Shown in pieces: positions 58,502 through 64,000 of a stretch of 64,000 nt of DNA. Source of the DNA: Lancefieldella parvula DSM 20469 (GTDB lineage Bacteria; Actinomycetota; Coriobacteriia; Coriobacteriales; Atopobiaceae). The first letter of the stretch is position 1. Every line of letters starts with the position of its first letter. Below the pieces are notes generated by a model. The model was not told the DNA's origin. It did no database searches and saw only the letters and a program-made list of their open reading frames with translations. The DNA is taken from the NCBI RefSeq assembly GCF_000024225.1, contig NC_013203.1, forward strand, positions 1,116,001 to 1,180,000. The letters are read 5' to 3'. A program made the translations under genes and the position numbers.

Positions 58502-59944
58502 ATGGCTCGCAAAAAGACCAAAATTGTTTGTACTATGGGTCCTGCAACAGAAAGTGATGAGGTTCTTCGTGAACTCATCCTTGCTGGCATGAACGTCGCA
58601 CGTTTCAACTTCTCGCACGGTAGCCATGAGTATCACCGCACTATGATTGGTCGCGTTCGTTCTATCTCTGATGAACTTGGTATTCCTATTGCTATCATGC
58701 TCGATACAAAAGGTCCTGAGGTTCGCACCGGTCTTCTCGAGGATGGCAAAAAGGTCACTCTTACCACCGGTGAGTCCGTCATTGTTACCACTGATGATGA
58801 CGTCATCGGCAACGCTCAGCGTTTCTCACTTGACTACAAGAATCTTCCAAAAGAGGTTAAGAAGGGCTCTATCATCCTTATTGATGATGGCCTTATTGGT
58901 CTTGAAGTTGATCACGTTGAGGGCACTGATATGCACTGCAAGATTATCAACGGCGGTGAGCTTGGAGAGAAGAAGGGTGTAAACGTTCCTAACGTTAATA
59001 TCGGTCTTCCTTCCGTTACTGAGCAAGACCGCGCAGACATCATGTTTGGCTGCGAGCTTGGTATTGACGCAATTGCTGCTTCCTTCATCCGCGATGGCGC
59101 TGCAGTTGAAGAGATTCGTAACATCTGCCGTGAAATGGGCACTCCTAACGTACAGATCTTCCCTAAGATTGAGTCTGCTCTTGGCGTAAAGAACTTTGAC
59201 GAGATTCTTGCAGCTTCTAACGGCATCATGGTTGCCCGCGGTGACCTTGGTGTTGAGGTTCCTGCAGCTGAGGTTCCTCACATCCAGAAAACCATCATCA
59301 AGAAGTGCAACGATGCTTACAAGCCTGTCATCACCGCAACTCAGATGCTTGACTCCATGATTCGCAATCCTCGTCCAACCCGTGCAGAGGTTACAGACGT
59401 TGCTAACGCAATTTATGATGGTACTGACTGCGTCATGCTTTCTGGTGAGTCTGCAGCTGGTAAATATCCTGTTGAAGCAGTTAAGACTATGGCTTCCATC
59501 TGCAAGGAAACCGAGAAATACCTGCCAGTCAAGGATGTCTATCACCAGCGTGAGGGCCTTAAGAACGTCAATGGTGCTACTGGTTTTGCTGCCGTTGATA
59601 TGGCAATTCGCGTTGATGCTAAGTGCATCATTTGCCCAACACACTCTGGCCGCACTGCTCGCCTTGTTTCTAACTTCCGTCCAAAGCGTCCTCTGTATGC
59701 AATGTCTCCATCCGATGAGGCAGTTCGTCGTACCTGCTTCTATTGGGGTGTCTATGCATTCAAGACCTCTGAGCAGGGCACACTTTCTAACACCATGTAC
59801 AACGCTTTGAACGTTGCAAAGGAAGTTGGCGTTGTAGAGACTGGCGATATTGTTGTTCTGACCGCTGGCGATCCTCATACCAGCCCACGTCTTGGTGACT
59901 ACACCACTTCAACTAATGTTGCTATGATTTGCCAGGTTCAGTAA
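58502..59944 (+). CDS. pyk: Pyruvate kinase
   Basis: Pyk converts PEP and ADP to pyruvate and ATP. The 480-residue protein has KIVCTMGPATESDE, FNFSHGSHEYH, the active-site signature with the essential Lys (IFPKIESALGV), MVARGDLGVEVP and ATQMLDSMI. The C-terminal allosteric domain is present without the extra PEP-utilisers domain. AAAGGAG precedes the ATG. It lies 79 bases after D-LDH and ends at a strong terminator. Confidence 0.97.
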   Translation: MARKKTKIVCTMGPATESDEVLRELILAGMNVARFNFSHGSHEYHRTMIGRVRSISDELGIPIAIMLDTKGPEVRTGLLEDGKKVTLTTGESVIVTTDDDVIGNAQRFSLDYKNLPKEVKKGSIILIDDGLIGLEVDHVEGTDMHCKIINGGELGEKKGVNVPNVNIGLPSVTEQDRADIMFGCELGIDAIAASFIRDGAAVEEIRNICREMGTPNVQIFPKIESALGVKNFDEILAASNGIMVARGDLGVEVPAAEVPHIQKTIIKKCNDAYKPVITATQMLDSMIRNPRPTRAEVTDVANAIYDGTDCVMLSGESAAGKYPVEAVKTMASICKETEKYLPVKDVYHQREGLKNVNGATGFAAVDMAIRVDAKCIICPTHSGRTARLVSNFRPKRPLYAMSPSDEAVRRTCFYWGVYAFKTSEQGTLSNTMYNALNVAKEVGVVETGDIVVLTAGDPHTSPRLGDYTTSTNVAMICQVQ

Positions 59945-59966
59945 ACCGCATCTCAGTTTTAACGTT

Positions 59967-60005
59967 ATATGCACCCAAGTACAAACTTGGGTGCATATTT
60001 TTTTT
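59967..60005. terminator. Terminator after pyk
   Basis: ATATGCACCCAAG (59967-59979) pairs perfectly with CTTGGGTGCATAT (59986-59998), followed by eight T bases. Confidence 0.95.
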
Positions 60006-60036
60006 GCAACTCTTTTATACAAACTTATTGAACTAA

Positions 60037-61770
60037 CTATGCAATTTTCCAGCCAACGGTTTTCTCGCGCATGTTAACAAAATCAGCGTAAATACCGCCC
60101 TCTGCCATGAGAGATTCGTGAGTGCCTCTTTGCACAATACGACCTTTATCTAACACAAGTATCTGATCTGCATTGCGAACTGTCTTTAAGCGATGAGCAA
60201 TCATAATGACAGTCTTTGACTTTGTGAGCTCTGCAATTGCATGCTGCAACTCAAGTTCATTTTCCGGATCAACATTAGCCGTAGCCTCATCAAGTACAAC
60301 AATCGGTGCATCTTTTAAGATGGCACGCGCAATAGAAAGACGCTGGCGCTCGCCACCAGAAAGCATTGAACCACCTTCACCTAAGCGTGTTTCATATCCA
60401 TTAGGTAATGCCTGGATAAACTCCTCACAACAGGCGCGCCTAGCTGCATCGACTACTTGCTCATGAGTTGCACTTGGATTACCAAACTTAATGTTGTTCT
60501 CAATAGTGTCATCAAAAAGAAATACTCCCTGAAAAACGGTAGAGAAATTTTGAAGAAGAGCATCAACCTTATAGTCGCGTACATCGTGTCCACCAAGTGA
60601 CACTTGTCCTGTATTCACATCCCAAAAACGCTCAATAAGACGGACAAGCGTTGTTTTGCCAGATCCACTTGGTCCTACAATTGCGCAAGAAGTACCCGCA
60701 GGAATAGAAAGGCTTACATCTTCGAGAATTTGCCTATCGTCGTAGCCAAACGACACATGAGAAAGCTCTATGTCACAGGATGCCGCTTCCTCAAGACCTT
60801 CTCCCTCCTCCATTGCAGGAGTAGCGAGAATAGCATTTGTTTGCTCCATTGCAATTTCAAGGTTGCGTAAAATAGTTGAGAAACGACCAGCTGATTCTAA
60901 GCGACTAAACAACATAAATGACATAACTACTACCGTCAAACAAGAAGCTGTATCAAGTGTTCCCGATAGCCATAATTCAACTGATACCAAGCACATAATA
61001 ACGCTGGTAGCCTTAGAAACAACCATTTGCAGAACTGAGAAACGAAGTGCCTTAAATTCAAGTTTGAGTGCTTGAACACGACAATCATCAACAGCTTTGG
61101 CATATTTTCCCTCAGCATCGTCAATAAGAGAAAATGACCTTACCACATTAATGCCACGGACATACTCAAGTACGGAGCTGATCAAGGTAGTGTTGGCAGC
61201 CACATAATCATCTGATGTATTACGTACGTAAGCCTGAAGCAGCTCCATTGTTATACAGAAGAAAACAAAAGTAGCTGCAGTTATAAGACCTAATTGCCAA
61301 CAGAACACGAACAAGAATGCAACAATAATTGCTGTTAAAGCCAAACCTCCAACAACCATCATATAAAGCAGACCACCAAGATTTTGCATTACGTCAAGCT
61401 GATTAGTCATAACAGCTGTTACTTCTCCAAGGCTATTCTCGTTAAAATAACCCATAGGAAGGCGACGTAATGTATCTCCAATTTCTGCACGCTTTGCACC
61501 AGCCATACTGAAATTAGCATCACAGAAATTCTCACTCTTAAAGTGAGCGCAAACGAACGTCCCCATAATGCTTAAAAGCATTACTCCCAGTGCAGAAAAT
61601 ATCGTCTGGGTTGAGAGTGTGTTAGTAGTAAGAGCGGTAAAAACGATCCAAAGCGCCGTTATTTGTACGCCTTCAAAAAGGCAACCAAGAATGGTAAAGA
61701 AAAGACCTTTGTAGAGTTTCTGGCGATAAGAGCTTCCAAACTGAAAGTACATTTTTAAGACAGATAGCAT
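60037..61770 (-). CDS. ABC exporter half-transporter (membrane plus ATPase), second of pair
   Basis: The 577-residue protein has about six N-terminal membrane helices and a C-terminal ATPase domain with Walker A GPSGSGKTTL, the signature LSGGERQRLSIARAI, Walker B IVVLDEATA with catalytic Glu, and AHRL. It follows the other half-transporter by 14 bases. Such pairs form heterodimeric exporters of lipids, drugs, peptides or siderophores. Both ATP sites look complete, which is unusual for the asymmetric multidrug type; the substrate is not evident. Confidence 0.9.
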   Translation of the reverse strand: MLSVLKMYFQFGSSYRQKLYKGLFFTILGCLFEGVQITALWIVFTALTTNTLSTQTIFSALGVMLLSIMGTFVCAHFKSENFCDANFSMAGAKRAEIGDTLRRLPMGYFNENSLGEVTAVMTNQLDVMQNLGGLLYMMVVGGLALTAIIVAFLFVFCWQLGLITAATFVFFCITMELLQAYVRNTSDDYVAANTTLISSVLEYVRGINVVRSFSLIDDAEGKYAKAVDDCRVQALKLEFKALRFSVLQMVVSKATSVIMCLVSVELWLSGTLDTASCLTVVVMSFMLFSRLESAGRFSTILRNLEIAMEQTNAILATPAMEEGEGLEEAASCDIELSHVSFGYDDRQILEDVSLSIPAGTSCAIVGPSGSGKTTLVRLIERFWDVNTGQVSLGGHDVRDYKVDALLQNFSTVFQGVFLFDDTIENNIKFGNPSATHEQVVDAARRACCEEFIQALPNGYETRLGEGGSMLSGGERQRLSIARAILKDAPIVVLDEATANVDPENELELQHAIAELTKSKTVIMIAHRLKTVRNADQILVLDKGRIVQRGTHESLMAEGGIYADFVNMREKTVGWKIA

Positions 61771-61784
61771 TTCTACTCCCCTCC

Positions 61785-63590
61785 TTAAGCCTCATCAAGT
61801 GCGCCGATATGAGCGCGATACATAGTTGCATAGAGCGGGCATGTCTCCATAAGCTGTTCGTGTGTACCTTCAGCTTCAATAGAGCCATCATTAACGACAA
61901 CAATTTTGTCGGCATTTTGTACGGTTGATAGACGGTGCGCGATAACAACCAGCGTTTTACCAGCTACCAACTTTGCAACTGCAGATTCAACCTCTGCTTC
62001 CGATTCTGGATCTGCATAGGCCGTTGCTTCATCAAGCATGATGATAGGCGCATCTTTGAGCATAGCTCGAGCAATTGCCACGCGCTGACGCTCTCCACCA
62101 GAAAGATGCCCACCTGAGCCTCCTATGACAGTTTGATAGCCATGAGGAAGCGATTGAATAAAGTTATGACAACCAGAAGCTTTTGCACAAGCAATTACCT
62201 CATCATCGGTGGCGTCTTTTTTACCCATTCTGATGTTTTCCATAATGGTCTCATCAAAAAGGTAACTATCTTGATCAACGTAAGCTACAAGATCTGCAAG
62301 TTGAGATGGAGTACAGGAGCGAATATCTTGTCCACCAATAGATACAGAACCTTCATTTGGATCCCAGAAACCAGCAATAAGACGTGCAACAGTTGATTTA
62401 CCAGATCCACTTGGACCAACAAGCGCCGTAACTTGTCCTGGGCTAATATCTAAGGTAATCCCATGAATTACCTCATTGCTTCCATACGAGAAACGAACAT
62501 CGCTCAGTTTAATTTCGGTTCCCGTAAGTGTGCAAGGAACCTCAGCTCTAATCTGATCTGGGTAATTCAAAACCTCAGAAATTTCCTTAACAACAGAGCT
62601 AACCTGTGCAAGAGAATCCATAAAGCTCATTGCTTCAAAGAGCGGCTGAAAAATGCCTAAAGAAAGCACTGCACACATGACAAAGGTAGAAGGAGAAAGA
62701 GTTCCCTGAAGTACAAATAAGCATCCTAAGGGCAATACCGTTACTAATGTTGCTGGGGCAATTGATAGCATGGCATCTTGCCAAATTTGACAGTGACTCA
62801 TCCAATCAATAAAAGCATGAGCAGAGGCGTAAACCGCTTTAGAGAACTTCTCGTAAGAACTTGCCGACTGTCCAAAAGCTTTAATTACCTCAATCCCTAA
62901 CACATACTCAACTGAGGCATTATTCATCTCTCTACCAGTAACAATAGTATTCTGATACCAGTACTCATAGTCTTTCATCATGCCTGATAAACATGCAAGT
63001 CCTACGACAATGGTGAGTAATGCAGCAAGGGCAAGACGCCAATCCAAAATAATCAAATAAACAAAAACTGCAAATGCAGCAGTAAGGTTTGAAGTAAGCT
63101 CGGGAACTGCATGAGCAAGCGTAGTTTCGATGCTATCGATTTTCTCGACTAAAAGGCGTTTTAGAGAACCAGAAGGAGTAGAAAGAACATATCCCATTGG
63201 GATGCTCGTCAGCTTCTTTGCTACTCGAGTGCGCATGTTTGCAATTGTTGCAAACGTTGCCTTATGAGAAACGATAGTTGAAAGATGATGGAAAATTATT
63301 TTAACTAAATAGCTGAAGCCCGCTATAAGTCCCCAATGAAGGTAAAACGGCCATTCTTGAATTCCATTAAAGATGCCAACTACCATGTTGCCTGCAGCAA
63401 CATAGGGAACCATACCACCAAAAACACCAATAATGGCAAGAATGACAGACAGCGCATACATACCTTTTCTATCTGACCACTCAAGCAGCACAGTAACAGG
63501 ATTTATTTCGGATTGTTGAGAATCCTGTTTTGTGTTTTGGTTGGACTCAGTAGCTTGAACATTTTGGTTTTGACGCTTTGTCATACCCAT
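61785..63590 (-). CDS. ABC exporter half-transporter (membrane plus ATPase), first of pair
   Basis: The 601-residue protein has a Gln/Asn-rich N-terminus of about 45 residues, six membrane helices and an ATPase domain with GPSGSGKSTVARL, LSGGERQRVAIARAM, IIMLDEATA and AHRLST. ATG at 63590 has a GGGGGGCGG SD upstream; the open frame reads back to 63671. The Gln-rich N-terminal extension is cytoplasmic and not needed for transport. It forms an operon with the half-transporter downstream. Confidence 0.9.
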   Translation of the reverse strand: MGMTKRQNQNVQATESNQNTKQDSQQSEINPVTVLLEWSDRKGMYALSVILAIIGVFGGMVPYVAAGNMVVGIFNGIQEWPFYLHWGLIAGFSYLVKIIFHHLSTIVSHKATFATIANMRTRVAKKLTSIPMGYVLSTPSGSLKRLLVEKIDSIETTLAHAVPELTSNLTAAFAVFVYLIILDWRLALAALLTIVVGLACLSGMMKDYEYWYQNTIVTGREMNNASVEYVLGIEVIKAFGQSASSYEKFSKAVYASAHAFIDWMSHCQIWQDAMLSIAPATLVTVLPLGCLFVLQGTLSPSTFVMCAVLSLGIFQPLFEAMSFMDSLAQVSSVVKEISEVLNYPDQIRAEVPCTLTGTEIKLSDVRFSYGSNEVIHGITLDISPGQVTALVGPSGSGKSTVARLIAGFWDPNEGSVSIGGQDIRSCTPSQLADLVAYVDQDSYLFDETIMENIRMGKKDATDDEVIACAKASGCHNFIQSLPHGYQTVIGGSGGHLSGGERQRVAIARAMLKDAPIIMLDEATAYADPESEAEVESAVAKLVAGKTLVVIAHRLSTVQNADKIVVVNDGSIEAEGTHEQLMETCPLYATMYRAHIGALDEA

Positions 63591-63913
63591 CTTATACCGC
63601 CCCCCTGCCACAAACTTACAATGTACTATCTGCTGTTCAGGCTGACTTTGACAGCGGATATAAAGCTTCAACTGTCATAAGTTAGACTCATATAACTATT
63701 CACTAGTTTCAATCTACTAAATTGCTAAAACAAGCTAGTTTTATAAGTATTCGGTAAATGGTAAACACGTTATGTGTAATTGAATGCTCGTAAACAATCT
63801 CACTAAAATCCTTATGAAAGCTTAATGTAGCCTCAATAATTGGTTAATCTTTATAAGAGACCATGTATCACGAAGACGAGAAGCGTCTTTAACATCTCGA
63901 AAGGAAACTGATC
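63591..63913. other. Intergenic region of 323 bases before the DUF4342 gene
   Basis: This A+T-rich divergent gap must hold promoters for the ABC pair and for the gene at 63914. I see TATAAG near 63852 and a small hairpin AAGACG-AGAAG-CGTCTT at 63873-63889 in the plus-strand leader. No coding frame is convincing. Confidence 0.5.
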
Positions 63914-64000
63914 ATGGAAAAGCTTGAAAAGGTTGAGGTAATTCGCGAGAAGTGCGGCGTAAGCTACGAGGATGCAAAGGCAGCACTTGACGCTTGTGAT
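63914..64000 (+). CDS. DUF4342 (UBA-like) protein, partial
   Basis: Only the first 29 codons are in the window: MEKLEKVEVIREKCGVSYED then AKAALDACD. This matches the UBA-like helical start of DUF4342 proteins, which usually continue with a membrane segment. AAAGGAAA lies eight bases before the ATG. The function of the family is unknown, and the 3' end is beyond the right edge. Confidence 0.75.
   Translation, partial: MEKLEKVEVIREKCGVSYEDAKAALDACD

Noticed and set aside
58826-59878. 350-codon open frame antisense to pyk
   Set aside because: It lies wholly opposite a clear pyruvate kinase; its composition (Cys, Asn and Ser rich) is typical of an antisense shadow and it has no SD.
1-64000. CRISPR array, prophage, transposon or rRNA
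   Set aside because: I found no regularly spaced identical repeats, integrase, transposase, phage structural genes or rRNA sequence.

Overview
The window looks like chromosomal DNA of a small-genome, low-to-mid G+C actinobacterium of the class Coriobacteriia, most like the oral Atopobium/Lancefieldella group. I infer this from the mix of a TadZ-TadA-TadB-TadC-Flp pilus locus without an outer-membrane secretin, a mycobacterial-type dUMP-forming dCTP deaminase, DUF6541-like and DUF2304-like envelope proteins, class A PBP, KUP, D-lactate dehydrogenase and pyruvate kinase of a fermenter, and a choline-phosphate (lic) surface polysaccharide locus. I see no prophage, insertion sequence, CRISPR array or rRNA.

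Layout. Positions 1-6632 (all minus) hold dcd, lgt, a very large cell-surface protein with a DUF4430-like domain and a beta-propeller, a small DUF4430 protein and an ECF-transporter T subunit cut by the left edge; together they suggest surface capture plus uptake of a vitamin-like ligand. Positions 6862-9820 hold an Nfu-type Fe-S protein and a U32-family protein. Positions 9847-23765 are a cell-surface polysaccharide block: rfbC, two GT2 glycosyltransferases, a DUF2304 protein, a flippase, two LicD phosphotransferases, a LicB-like choline permease, a HTH-LicC-LicA fusion, rfbB-rfbD-rfbA and a large multi-pass membrane protein. Positions 23799-41375 are mostly housekeeping (tyrS, PBP1, argR, phosphohexomutase, RlmKL, kup, HAD phosphatase, ACT protein, CarD-like regulator, cyclophilin, tRNA-Phe, XRE regulator), interrupted by two enzyme-like proteins whose catalytic nucleophile is replaced (C39-like, tannase-like). 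Positions 41517-52977 hold a DUF2207 protein and a compact, heavily overlapping Tad/Flp pilus operon. Positions 53281-64000 hold rsgA, a SERCA-type Ca2+ P-type ATPase with a structured 5' leader, D-LDH, pyruvate kinase, an ABC exporter pair and the start of a DUF4342 protein.

The rfb, lic, flippase and GT genes should together build dTDP-rhamnose and a phosphocholine-decorated polymer; the Tad genes build a thin Flp pilus; D-LDH and Pyk are the end of lactate fermentation. The most unusual window-wide signal is a dispersed motif, CGAGAAA(A)CC, far more common than base composition predicts. Many translation starts here are GTG or TTG and were chosen by Shine-Dalgarno (SD) spacing. All function calls come from reading protein motifs without database searches.
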